DNA of 64,000 nt, taken from JBBDXS01 sp040902195. Its GTDB lineage: Bacteria > Chloroflexota > Dehalococcoidia > DSTF01 > RBG-16-68-14. Positions within the stretch are counted from its first letter, which is position 1. The number at the start of each line of letters is the position of its first letter. The notes under the pieces were generated by a model. The model did not search any database. It was not told where the DNA came from and saw only the letters and a program-made list of their open reading frames with translations. Both the position numbers and the translations under genes were made by a program. Of this stretch, positions 53,350 through 61,137 are shown one piece after another. The stretch spans positions 62,001 to 126,000 of the forward strand of contig JBBDXS010000012.1 of the NCBI GenBank assembly GCA_040902195.1, given 5' to 3'.

Positions 53350-53967
53350 TCATGCGCGGACCACCAGGCATGGTTTCCTAAGCAACGAAATATCATCGCT
53401 CCAACCGGCGCGCAAGAGTGCGGCACCGATTAGTGAGTGCACGCTCTCCACTGTGCTGTTTTCGTCTGCTCGCGCCTCCAACGCCCAAGTCCTGAAGGCA
53501 CCCACCGCGATCGCTGCATCCTCTTGATGCGATGCGCCCTTAGCCTCGCCCGTGACCATGGCTTCCCACAGAAACAGGCCCCGCTCGGATTGGCCAAAGC
53601 TGCTCCAATCCAGGAACGCTGGCGGTGGCGACCCGAGCTGCTTCCGTAACCGCTCGAGGATCCAGACTGTCTCCGTTAGCCCCGTGGCTAGGACAGCAGG
53701 ACCGGCGCCGGCGGACCACGGCTTGCCCATGTCAATCCGACGTTGGGATGTTAGATCGACAGGATCGTCGGAGATTGGGACATACAAGGGGCACTCGAAG
53801 CCGAGCGCTACGCGGGTGCCTGCCTGGAGATCGACCGCGAGAACCCTGACAAGATCGGAGATGTCGGTCCCAGCCTCGGTGCTTCCCGCGCTATCTTCCC
53901 GGGCCCAGCCGAACTTGCCGCTCTTGATGGAGCCGATGTCCGCGCAGTAAACGGAGAGCAAACTCAT
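53350..53967 (-). CDS. Hypothetical protein, RNase-H-like fold suspected
   Basis: 205 residues starting MSLLSVYCADIGS. The opening strand with Asp (VYCADIGSIKSGKFGWAR), the later VALGFECPLYVPI, and a final helical part recall DUF429-type RNase-H-like proteins, but the match is weak. Lower GC than the neighbours. No operon partner. Confidence 0.65.
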   Translation of the reverse strand: MSLLSVYCADIGSIKSGKFGWAREDSAGSTEAGTDISDLVRVLAVDLQAGTRVALGFECPLYVPISDDPVDLTSQRRIDMGKPWSAGAGPAVLATGLTETVWILERLRKQLGSPPPAFLDWSSFGQSERGLFLWEAMVTGEAKGASHQEDAAIAVGAFRTWALEARADENSTVESVHSLIGAALLRAGWSDDISLLRKPCLVVRA

Positions 53968-54168
53968 CTTGCATCCCCCTGCTTGGAGACAGCAGCATAG
54001 CAGATGCAGCAAAGGAGCGATTATACGCGATCCGCCCCCTCTCCGACGCATCGGGGCGGCAGATCCCTCGTGCTCCCTCGAATTCGCGAGCTGCGCGGTG
54101 AATACGCAACGATAGTTGAGGGTCGCTTCATTGCTCCGTCACGATGAGAGCGCGTAGACTGGCCGCGC

Positions 54169-54757
54169 ATGACACCCGACTCAACGAACCGCTGGCTGCA
54201 GGAACGGAGCGCTTCCGGCGACGCCTACGATGCGACCTACGACCGCCGGTGCCGCAGCCGGCGAGAACGTCCACGGCGAAGCCGACTTCGTCAGCCGCTT
54301 CGCGCCGGCGTCCGTGCTCGATGCCGGTTGCGGCACCGGTCGCGTCGGGCGGGAGCTCGCTCGTCGCGGCATCGACGTTGTGGGCGTCGACCTCGACGCG
54401 GAGATGCTCGCCACAGCGCGGCGCAAAGCTCCTGACGTAGAGTGGCACCTCGCTGACCTCGCAACCGTCGACCTTGCCCGCACGTTCGAGGCCATCGTCA
54501 TGGCGGGCAACGTCATGATCTTCCTGGCGGCGGGGAGCGAGGCGGCCGTCGTCGCGAACATGGCCCGCCATCTAGAGCCAGGAGGGCTACTCATCGCGGG
54601 GTTCCAGCTCATGCCCGGCCGCCTCGCCATCGAGCGGTACGACGAGATCGCGGAACTAGCGGGCCTAGCGCTCAGCGAGCGATGGTCGACCTGGGACCGC
54701 GACGTTTGGGATGAGGGGGGCGGCTACGCCGTATCCGTTCATCGGAGGCAGCCGTAA
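54169..54757 (+). pseudogene. SAM-dependent methyltransferase with a single-base frameshift
   Basis: The N-terminal part (MTPDSTNRWLQERSASGDAY) is in one frame, and the AdoMet-binding part (SVLDAGCGTGRVGRELARRG, VVGVDLDAEML) in the next. Dropping the T at 54250 joins them without a gap, giving 195 residues with DRRAAAGEN at the junction. The remaining sequence is intact, so it is either a recent mutation or a sequencing/assembly error. An internal ATG at 54230 gives a 175-residue protein that keeps the cofactor motif. Confidence 0.8.
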
Positions 54758-54789
54758 GACAAAGGCGCGACACGGACGTATCAGGACAT

Positions 54790-54819
54790 CGCCCAGGTGA
54801 GAGCCTGGGCGTTTCGTTT
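54790..54819 (+). terminator. Rho-independent terminator after the methyltransferase
   Basis: CGCCCAGG (54790-54797), TGAGAG loop, CCTGGGCG (54804-54811), then TTTCGTTT. Confidence 0.85.
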
Positions 54820-54840
54820 GGCGCTGGCTAGGGATCCGTC

Positions 54841-55995
54841 TTACGGAAGGTAGGAGAGCGGGTTGACCCGCACGCCGTTGTCGATGACTTCGAAGTGGAG
54901 GTGCGTGCCCGTGCAGTATCCCGTGCAGCCCGCATAGCCAAGCGTTTGGCCCTGGCCGACGAGCTGACCGACAGACACAGCAAAGTCCGAGAAGTGGGCA
55001 TAGAGCGTCTCGATGCCATCCGGGCTCATGACGACGACGTAGTAGCCATACGAGCAGCAGGGGTCGCCTCCGGCGAAGGTCACTGTGCCGCTCGTGGCCG
55101 CGGCAATCGCGGCACCCTCGTGGCCGAAGAGATCGATGTCGATGCCCAGCGGATGGGACGCGTCCATGTAGCTCGAAATCGAGCCGTAGACGGGCCAGAT
55201 CAAGCCGGAGCCGGACGCGGCCGGGACGGCGACAGGCGGCGGCACGGAATCGGGCGGTGCGCCGACGAACACAGGCGGCTCGGTTGGGATGGCCGTCGGC
55301 TCGGGCAGGATGGTCACAGGCAGTACGCCGTTGGGCACAAAGACGAGCGCGTCTTCGATCACCTGGTCGGGCGACGTGATCCCGTTGCCTGCCCAGTTGA
55401 CGATCGACTCGATCGGGACGCCGTACCTCGCGGCAACGTCGCTCAACGTCTCGCCGTACAACATATGGTGCAGGATGCCGTTGCCGGCTGGAATGAGCAG
55501 GTTCTGGCCGACGGCAAGCAGCTCGCCGTCGCGCAGGTCGGGGTTGGCCCAGAGCAGGTAGCTGAGGTCGATGCCAAACCGGGCGGCGATGGCGCTTGCC
55601 GTGTCGCCTTCCTGGACCGAGTAGAGAACGAAGGGGTCCTGGACCGCCAGCGCGGCGAGCGCGGTCTCCTGCCCGTTCGCCTGGACCGCCGGCGCCTCGC
55701 CGTTCATCGCACGCAGGCCGTCCTCCAGCTCATCGCGGCGCACGGTGTCCGGGATAACGTTCGATGTGAGGACGGGCTGCTCGGTTGACACCGCGCCGAT
55801 GCCCGGCATCGAAAGGCCGGTGACGGCGGCGGAGGTATGGGAGTCGAAGGGGAAATGCGAGAAGAAGAATGAGAAGGCGGCACCCACCGCGATCAGGCCC
55901 AGCACGACAACGTGCAGCATAGGCCGGCGCCGGCCGCGTGCGATGGCCGATGCGCGTGCCGGCGACGTTGGTCGCGGGGTGTCACCACGTGTCAT
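54841..55995 (-). CDS. LysM and M23 peptidase, cell-wall acting
   Basis: 384 residues. A basic N-terminus and one membrane span (MLHVVVLGLIAVGAAFSFFF) precede two LysM domains (YSVQEGDTASAIAARFGID and HHMLYGETLSDVAARYGV) and a Pro-rich linker. The C-terminal M23 zinc endopeptidase has HPLGIDIDLFGHEG and HLHFEV; the first usually reads HxGxDx, so the N-terminal His-Asp ligands are kept. Two Cys pairs may form disulphides. It would remodel peptidoglycan or a similar envelope polymer. Confidence 0.92.
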   Translation of the reverse strand: MTRGDTPRPTSPARASAIARGRRRPMLHVVVLGLIAVGAAFSFFFSHFPFDSHTSAAVTGLSMPGIGAVSTEQPVLTSNVIPDTVRRDELEDGLRAMNGEAPAVQANGQETALAALAVQDPFVLYSVQEGDTASAIAARFGIDLSYLLWANPDLRDGELLAVGQNLLIPAGNGILHHMLYGETLSDVAARYGVPIESIVNWAGNGITSPDQVIEDALVFVPNGVLPVTILPEPTAIPTEPPVFVGAPPDSVPPPVAVPAASGSGLIWPVYGSISSYMDASHPLGIDIDLFGHEGAAIAAATSGTVTFAGGDPCCSYGYYVVVMSPDGIETLYAHFSDFAVSVGQLVGQGQTLGYAGCTGYCTGTHLHFEVIDNGVRVNPLSYLP

Positions 55996-56177
55996 GCGAG
56001 AACCACCCACATCACGCGCAAACCTACCTTCAGGACCTGGAATGAGCGGCCTCCCTGCCTGCCCGACGTGGCTGCCGGGCTCTTGCTGAGCTTTCGGCTA
56101 TTCTACCTGAGCCTCCCCAAGGATCAACCGACCATAACAGAACGCATGTCCAGATTTCAGTACGCCAACAAAGCAAT

Positions 56178-56205
56178 CACGCCCGCGTTGGGTTATGCGG
56201 GCGTG
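56178..56205 (-). terminator. Hairpin after rho
   Basis: Arms CACGCCCGC and GCGGGCGTG with a 10-nt loop, 26 bp downstream of the rho stop. On the minus strand the following bases are only moderately T-rich. Confidence 0.65.
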
Positions 56206-56230
56206 AACGTGACGCTTCGGAAAAGGTGTA

Positions 56231-57502
56231 TTAAATCTCGTCCTTAAGCGTGCTAAGGAACTCGTCGTTGGTCTTTGTGCGAGCCATCCGCTCGATCAGG
56301 CGCTCGGTGCCGTCGGTGGGGTTCGGCGAGTTGCTTGCGAGCATCGCGATCATGCGGCGCACGAGCCAGACCTGCTGCAACGTCTTCTCGTCCATGAGGA
56401 GCTCCTCGCGTCGCGTACTGGAGCGCTGTACGTCGATCGCGGGATAGGTGCGCCGGTCGGCGAGGCGACGGTCGAGGTGGACCTCCATGTTACCGGTGCC
56501 CTTGAACTCCTCGTAGATGAGCTCGTCCATGCGGCTGTTGGTGTCGATAAGGCACGTGGCCACGATCGTCAGGCTGCCGCTCTCCTCCGTGTTTCGCGCG
56601 GCGCCGAAGAAGCGTTTCGGCGGATAGAGCGCAACCGGATCCATGCCACCGGAGAGGGTGCGGCCGCTGGGCGGCATCGCGAGGTTGTAAGCGCGGGTCA
56701 TGCGGGTGATGCTGTCCAACAGGATCATCACGTCCTGGCCGCCTTCCACGAGACGCTTCGCCCGGTCGAGCGCCATGTCGGCGACGCGCGTGTGGTCCTC
56801 GACCGGCTCGTCGAAGGTCGACGCGATGACGTCGCCGTTGACGGAGCGCTTCATGTCGGTGACTTCCTCCGGGCGCTCGCCGATGAGCACGACCATGAGG
56901 TGGATGTCGTCGTAGTTGGCCATGACGCCGTGGGCGATCGCCTTGAGTAGGAAGGTCTTGCCCGCCTTGGGAGGCGAGACGATGAGCGCGCGCTGTCCTC
57001 GACCGATGGGCGCGACGAGGTTAATCACGCGCTGCGACAGGTCGTCCATGCCGCCGCGGCCGGTCTCGAGGTTGATCATCTTCTCCGGGAAGATCGCCGT
57101 CAGGTTCTCGAAATGGGGCCGCTGCTTGGCGACATCCGGGTCGACCCCGTTGACCGCCTCGACACGCAGGAGGCCGTAATACTTCTCGCTGTCCTTGGGC
57201 GGCCGGACCTGGCCCATGACGAGGTCGCCCGTGCGGAGGCCGAAGCGCCGCACCTGGGACTGGGAGACGTACACATCGTTCACCGTGGGGAGCATCGATT
57301 CGCCGCGGAGGAAGCCGTAGCCATCGTCCACGATCTGAAGGATGCCCTGGGCGAACATGTTGCCTTCGCGCTCGGCCTCCGCCTGGAGCACACGGACGAC
57401 GAGGTCCTGCTTCTTGAGTGTGCTCACGCCCGTGACGCCGAGGTTCTTAGCGAGGTCGATGAGGTCTTCGCGGGTCTTGCTTTCGAGTTCAGCTATTGTC
57501 AC
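56231..57502 (-). CDS. rho: Transcription termination factor Rho
   Basis: About 423 residues. N-terminal SAP-like segment (SKTREDLIDLAKNLG), RNA-binding cold-shock-like domain (GILQIVDDGYGFLRG) and RecA-type ATPase with Walker A SPPKAGKTFLLK and Walker B VMILLDSITRMTRAYN. It lacks the long insertion seen in many high-GC actinobacteria. GTG 57502 is chosen with GGAG 6 nt upstream; a TTG at 57514 is possible. Third gene of pyrG-tal-rho. Confidence 0.96.
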   Translation of the reverse strand: MTIAELESKTREDLIDLAKNLGVTGVSTLKKQDLVVRVLQAEAEREGNMFAQGILQIVDDGYGFLRGESMLPTVNDVYVSQSQVRRFGLRTGDLVMGQVRPPKDSEKYYGLLRVEAVNGVDPDVAKQRPHFENLTAIFPEKMINLETGRGGMDDLSQRVINLVAPIGRGQRALIVSPPKAGKTFLLKAIAHGVMANYDDIHLMVVLIGERPEEVTDMKRSVNGDVIASTFDEPVEDHTRVADMALDRAKRLVEGGQDVMILLDSITRMTRAYNLAMPPSGRTLSGGMDPVALYPPKRFFGAARNTEESGSLTIVATCLIDTNSRMDELIYEEFKGTGNMEVHLDRRLADRRTYPAIDVQRSSTRREELLMDEKTLQQVWLVRRMIAMLASNSPNPTDGTERLIERMARTKTNDEFLSTLKDEI

Positions 57503-57664
57503 GTGTTGCTCCAATTAGTAATACAGCGCTCGCTGCACCACGTTATGAAAAACTAGCCCTTCGGTGCTTGTTTCCGGTTCTAACAGGGGTTTCCAAACGC
57601 CGGAGATGGGGGCGTTGAGGTTTGCGTGTCCTACAGTTCAAATACCCTATCTATAGCTAGATTG

Positions 57665-58342
57665 TCAAGGCCGTCCCGCCCGCTCCCGGGCCGACTCCTT
57701 CTGGTACTTCTGCGAATCTGCCACGAAGCGCTCGATGCCGGCGTCCGTAAGGGGATGCCGGACCATCTGCTGAAGGACCGAATACGGGACCGTCGCGATC
57801 GGAGCGCCCGCCTTGGCGGCCTCGATGACGTGGCGAGTGTGGCGAATGCTGGCGGCCAGCACCTGGGCCGGCAAGTGGTAGCGGTCGAAGATCTCGACCG
57901 ATTCGCGGACGACCTCCATCCCGTCCTGACCGCCATCATCGATGCGGCCCACGAAGGGGCTAACGTAGGCCGCGCCGGCCGTCGCGGCGAGCAGGGCCTG
58001 GTTGGCCGAGAAGATCAGCGTCATGTTGATGGCGATGCCTTCGCGCGAGAGGACGGACGTCGCTTCCAAGCCGGTCTCATCGATGGGGATCTTGACGACG
58101 ACGTGCTCGTGCCACTTCGCGATCGCGCGCCCTTCTTCGAGCAGGGCGGCCAGATCGCGCGAGACGCACTCGGCGGAGACGGGGCCTTTGACCACGTCAC
58201 AGATCTCGACAACGCGGTCGTGGTAACTAACGCCGCTCTCCTTTGCCATCAGGCTCGGATTCGTCGTCACGCCGGCAAGGATGCCCATGCGGGCGGCGTT
58301 GCGGATTTCGTCGATGTTGGCGGTGTCCAGGAAGAGTCGCAT
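57665..58342 (-). CDS. tal: Transaldolase, short (MipB/TalC) type
   Basis: 225 residues. MRLFLDTANIDEIRNA and GVTTNPSLMAKES are the family signatures, and the Schiff-base Lys lies in VVKIPIDETGLEA. It moves a dihydroxyacetone unit in the non-oxidative pentose phosphate pathway; short types may also work as fructose-6-phosphate aldolase. Between pyrG and rho. Confidence 0.93.
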   Translation of the reverse strand: MRLFLDTANIDEIRNAARMGILAGVTTNPSLMAKESGVSYHDRVVEICDVVKGPVSAECVSRDLAALLEEGRAIAKWHEHVVVKIPIDETGLEATSVLSREGIAINMTLIFSANQALLAATAGAAYVSPFVGRIDDGGQDGMEVVRESVEIFDRYHLPAQVLAASIRHTRHVIEAAKAGAPIATVPYSVLQQMVRHPLTDAGIERFVADSQKYQKESARERAGRP

Positions 58343-58434
58343 GGCCCTCCTCTAGCTTCTCAGGAGCCGGCGAGGCGATCTCATTGTAGCGCCCCTTTCG
58401 CCAGGCCCGCTGCGCCTGCCGGTGTGTCTTTTCG

Positions 58435-60099
58435 CTACAGCCCACCGCCGCCGGCGACCGCCTCAGACATGCCCTGAGCCGGCGCAGGGGCCGCGTCCTG
58501 CTGTTCTGCGCAGGCCACGACCGCGGCGGCGAAGTCGCGGAAGAGCGGATGCGGCCGGAGCGGCCGGGAACGAAACTCGGGATGGAACTGCGTGCCGATC
58601 ATGAACGGATGGTCCTGGACCTCGCAGATCTCGACGAGGCCCGTTTCCGGCCAGTGGCCGCTCGGGATCAAGCCGACCTTGGCCAGCGTCTCGAGGTAGG
58701 CGTTGTTGACCTCGTAGCGGTGGCGGTGCCGCTCCTCGACCTCGTCGACGCCGTAGGCGTTACCGGCGCGCGTGCCGGGCACGAGCTTGCAACGATAGGA
58801 ACCGAGGCGCATCGTTGCGCCTTTCTCCGTGACGCCCTGCTGTTCGCTGAGCAGGCTGATGACCGGATGGGGCGTATCGGGCGCGAACTCCGTCGAGTTG
58901 GGCGTGTCGCTATCGAGCGCGGCTCTGGCGGCCTCGACGACCATGACGTGCAGACCGAGGCAGAGGCCCAGGTACGGGATGCCCTGTGTTCGGGCGAGCC
59001 GCGCGGCGCGGACCTTGCCCTCGAAGCCACGCTCGCCGAAGCCGCCCGGCACGACGATGCCGTGGACGCCGCCGAGGACGCTCAGGTCGCTCGCCTCGAG
59101 CAGCTCGGAGTGGATCCAGCGGATGTCGACGGCCACGTTGTGGAAGATGCCAGCGTGGATGAGCGACTCCTTAACCGAGAGGTAGGCGTCGCGCAGCTCC
59201 ACGTATTTGCCCACCACCGCGACGGTGACGCGCCTGGCGGGGTTCTGGAGCCGCTCGACCAGCTCGCGCCAGTCCTTCAGGTCGTGCTGGCTTGCGGGCA
59301 GATGCAGTAGCTCCAGAACGTAGTCGGCCAGGCCGGCGTCCTCCAGGACGAGCGGGACCTCGTAGATGCTGGGCATTGTGAGGAGCGGGACGACCCCGCG
59401 CCGCTCGACGTCGCAGAAGAGGGAGATCTTGGCTTTGATGTCCTCGGCGACGGGATGGTCGCTCCGGCAGATGATGACGTCGGGCTGGATACCCATGCTG
59501 CGCAGCTCGCGGACGCTGTGCTGGGTGGGCTTCGTCTTGAGTTCGCCCGAGGCGCCTACGAAGGGGAGCAGCGTCACGTGGACCGAGAGCGTATCGCCCG
59601 GGGGTTCCTCGCGGCGCATCTGGCGAATGGCTTCAAGGAACGGCTGCCCCTCGATGTCACCGACGGTGCCGCCGACTTCGACCATGACGATATCGGCCCC
59701 GGTATCGCGACCGACGCCCCGGATGCGCTCCTTGATCTCGTTCGTGACGTGCGGGATGGGCTGGATGGTGCCGCCGAGGAAGTCGCCCCGGCGCTCCTTG
59801 GCGAGGACGGCCTGGTAGATCTGGCCTGTCGAGACGGAGCTACTTCGTGTCAGGTCGCGGTCGAGGAAGCGTTCGTAGTGGCCGAGATCGAGATCGGTCT
59901 CAGAGCCATCGCAGGTAACGAAGACCTCGCCGTGCTGGTAGGGCGACATCGTGCCCGGGTCGACGTTGAGGTAGGGGTCGAGCTTCTGGATGGAGACGGA
60001 GAGGCCACGAGACTTGAGTATGCGGCCGAGGGCCGCCGTGGTGATTCCTTTGCCGACGGAGCTTACGACGCCGCCGGTAACGAAGATGTATTTTGGCAT
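58435..60099 (-). CDS. pyrG: CTP synthase
   Basis: 554 residues. The amidoligase domain starts KYIFVTGGVVSSVGKGITTA, with LDPYLNVDPGTMSPYQHGEV. The glutaminase domain has the nucleophile Cys in LGLCLGLHVMVVEAAR and the His-Glu pair in GTQFHPEFRSRP. It makes CTP from UTP. A promoter and leader hairpin at 60111-60172 suggest regulation within the leader. First gene of the pyrG-tal-rho group. Confidence 0.97.
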   Translation of the reverse strand: MPKYIFVTGGVVSSVGKGITTAALGRILKSRGLSVSIQKLDPYLNVDPGTMSPYQHGEVFVTCDGSETDLDLGHYERFLDRDLTRSSSVSTGQIYQAVLAKERRGDFLGGTIQPIPHVTNEIKERIRGVGRDTGADIVMVEVGGTVGDIEGQPFLEAIRQMRREEPPGDTLSVHVTLLPFVGASGELKTKPTQHSVRELRSMGIQPDVIICRSDHPVAEDIKAKISLFCDVERRGVVPLLTMPSIYEVPLVLEDAGLADYVLELLHLPASQHDLKDWRELVERLQNPARRVTVAVVGKYVELRDAYLSVKESLIHAGIFHNVAVDIRWIHSELLEASDLSVLGGVHGIVVPGGFGERGFEGKVRAARLARTQGIPYLGLCLGLHVMVVEAARAALDSDTPNSTEFAPDTPHPVISLLSEQQGVTEKGATMRLGSYRCKLVPGTRAGNAYGVDEVEERHRHRYEVNNAYLETLAKVGLIPSGHWPETGLVEICEVQDHPFMIGTQFHPEFRSRPLRPHPLFRDFAAAVVACAEQQDAAPAPAQGMSEAVAGGGGL

Positions 60100-60110
60100 C
60101 TAATACAACT

Positions 60111-60134
60111 GGCGGCACCTTAGGAGGTACCGCC
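60111..60134 (-). promoter_or_regulatory. Leader hairpin before pyrG
   Basis: GGCGGTACCT and AGGTGCCGCC arms (one mismatch) with a CCTA loop on the minus strand, 12 bp before the ATG. The AAGGTG that could be the ribosome site is inside the stem. There is no T-run, so it would act at translation and not termination. Confidence 0.6.
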
Positions 60135-60142
60135 CACCAACC

Positions 60143-60172
60143 ATATTACAGGAGGGGCCCGAGAGGCGTCAA
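60143..60172 (-). promoter_or_regulatory. Promoter of pyrG
   Basis: On the minus strand TTGACG (60172-60167), 18-bp spacer, TAATAT (60148-60143). Predicted start about 60136, immediately before the leader hairpin. Confidence 0.65.
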
Positions 60173-60415
60173 CAGTAATGGGGCAAGCGGAGCCCCGTGA
60201 GGAGAGTCTGCTCCACCGTAGATCCTCCAGCGGCGGGACACGAACCAAGCAGACTCGGGCCGATCCTCAACTATGGCCGCCAGATTTAACAGTTCTTTGA
60301 CAGTCTCGGCATAGGTTCATAACGGCCTTGCGCGATACTGAGTTCGAACCTCCTACCGAGGGTCGTCGCAAGAGCCACCAGTCATGACTCCCCCGCGGCT
60401 CCCCCGATACAAGAC
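60173..60415. other. Gap upstream of pyrG
   Basis: I see no gene, tRNA or repeat from the main families here. Confidence 0.5.
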
Positions 60416-60447
60416 AGAAGCGGTCCTCCTCACCAGGGACCGCTTCT
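60416..60447 (-). terminator. Hairpin downstream of the MoaD-like gene
   Basis: AGAAGCGGTCC and GGACCGCTTCT arms (11 bp, perfect) with a 10-nt loop, 46 bp after the MoaD-like stop. Weak T-run on the minus strand. Confidence 0.6.
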
Positions 60448-60493
60448 TCAATATCCGACGATCTGTGAGCGGCGGGCGCCTCGCGAGGCGCCT

Positions 60494-60736
60494 CTACGCG
60501 CCGCCGACCATGTTGATCATCAGCTCGAGCCTGTCGCCGTCCGAGAGGGGCGTCTCTCGCGTGGCCTGCTCGTCGTTTAGGATGACGACGATGGCCTCAG
60601 CCTCGTCGCCCAAGAAGCCTTCGCGGTGGATGATATCGATGGGGCGCAGGCCGGCCTCGAAGGGGACGTTGTACTCGTCGCGACCGGAGAGGGAGCGTTC
60701 GGCGAGGAGGTTGTAGAGCTTGACGCGGACGGTCAT
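60494..60736 (-). CDS. MoaD/ThiS-like sulfur-carrier protein
   Basis: 80 residues with a beta-grasp pattern and the C-terminal GDRLELMINMVGGA. MoaD proteins end in a free GlyGly that is adenylated and thiocarboxylated; here one Ala follows, so either it is removed first or the protein works differently. Proximity to the AOR gene suggests service to its tungstopterin cofactor. The AOR and this gene lie 400 bp apart with a terminator between them, so they are separately transcribed. Confidence 0.8.
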   Translation of the reverse strand: MTVRVKLYNLLAERSLSGRDEYNVPFEAGLRPIDIIHREGFLGDEAEAIVVILNDEQATRETPLSDGDRLELMINMVGGA

Positions 60737-60863
60737 GCGCCGAGTGTAGCAAGTCAGGTCGTGGAGCCACGCCCCCTGCCCCGCATGGCTAAGCGTAATG
60801 TTGGGCTGCCGCCGGCCTCAGCAGCAACGTCCAAGGGCTCTGCCGGATCGAGCTCAGGACACC

Positions 60864-60960
60864 TCTTTCCGCGGGACGGTCTGAAGATCCGCGCCGACGG
60901 CGCCGCTCTTTCCGCGGGACGGGCTGCGGCGCGCGGGTCTGAAGACCCGCGCCTACGGGG
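60864..60960 (+). repeat. Two palindromic elements in tandem (copies 9 and 10)
   Basis: Full copy: arms GCGCGGGTC (60931-60939) and GACCCGCGC (60944-60952) around TGAA, tail CTACGG. Degraded copy: arms around TGAA at 60882-60885 with tail CGACGG. Each is preceded by CTCTTTCCGCGGGACGG. The remaining sequence from 60737 to 61089 holds no gene. Confidence 0.8.
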
Positions 60961-61089
60961 CCGCGGTTGATGTCGAAGGGCGCTGGCGCGCTCCTCCAAT
61001 CTTCCAGCCAAGCACTTGATCGCGGACGCGCTCTCGATCCCCGCATTTCTCAGCGTCTCAGTGATGGTGGCCGGTCCCGCGGCAAAGAG

Positions 61090-61116
61090 AGAGGGCCCAG
61101 AATATCTGGGCCCTCT
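61090..61116 (-). terminator. Terminator of the AOR gene
   Basis: A perfect 12-bp stem (AGAGGGCCCAGA with TCTGGGCCCTCT) and a 3-nt loop, 22 bp after the AOR stop; TCTCTTT follows on the minus strand. Confidence 0.8.
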
Positions 61117-61137
61117 GCTTCGTGCTTTGGATTGCGG

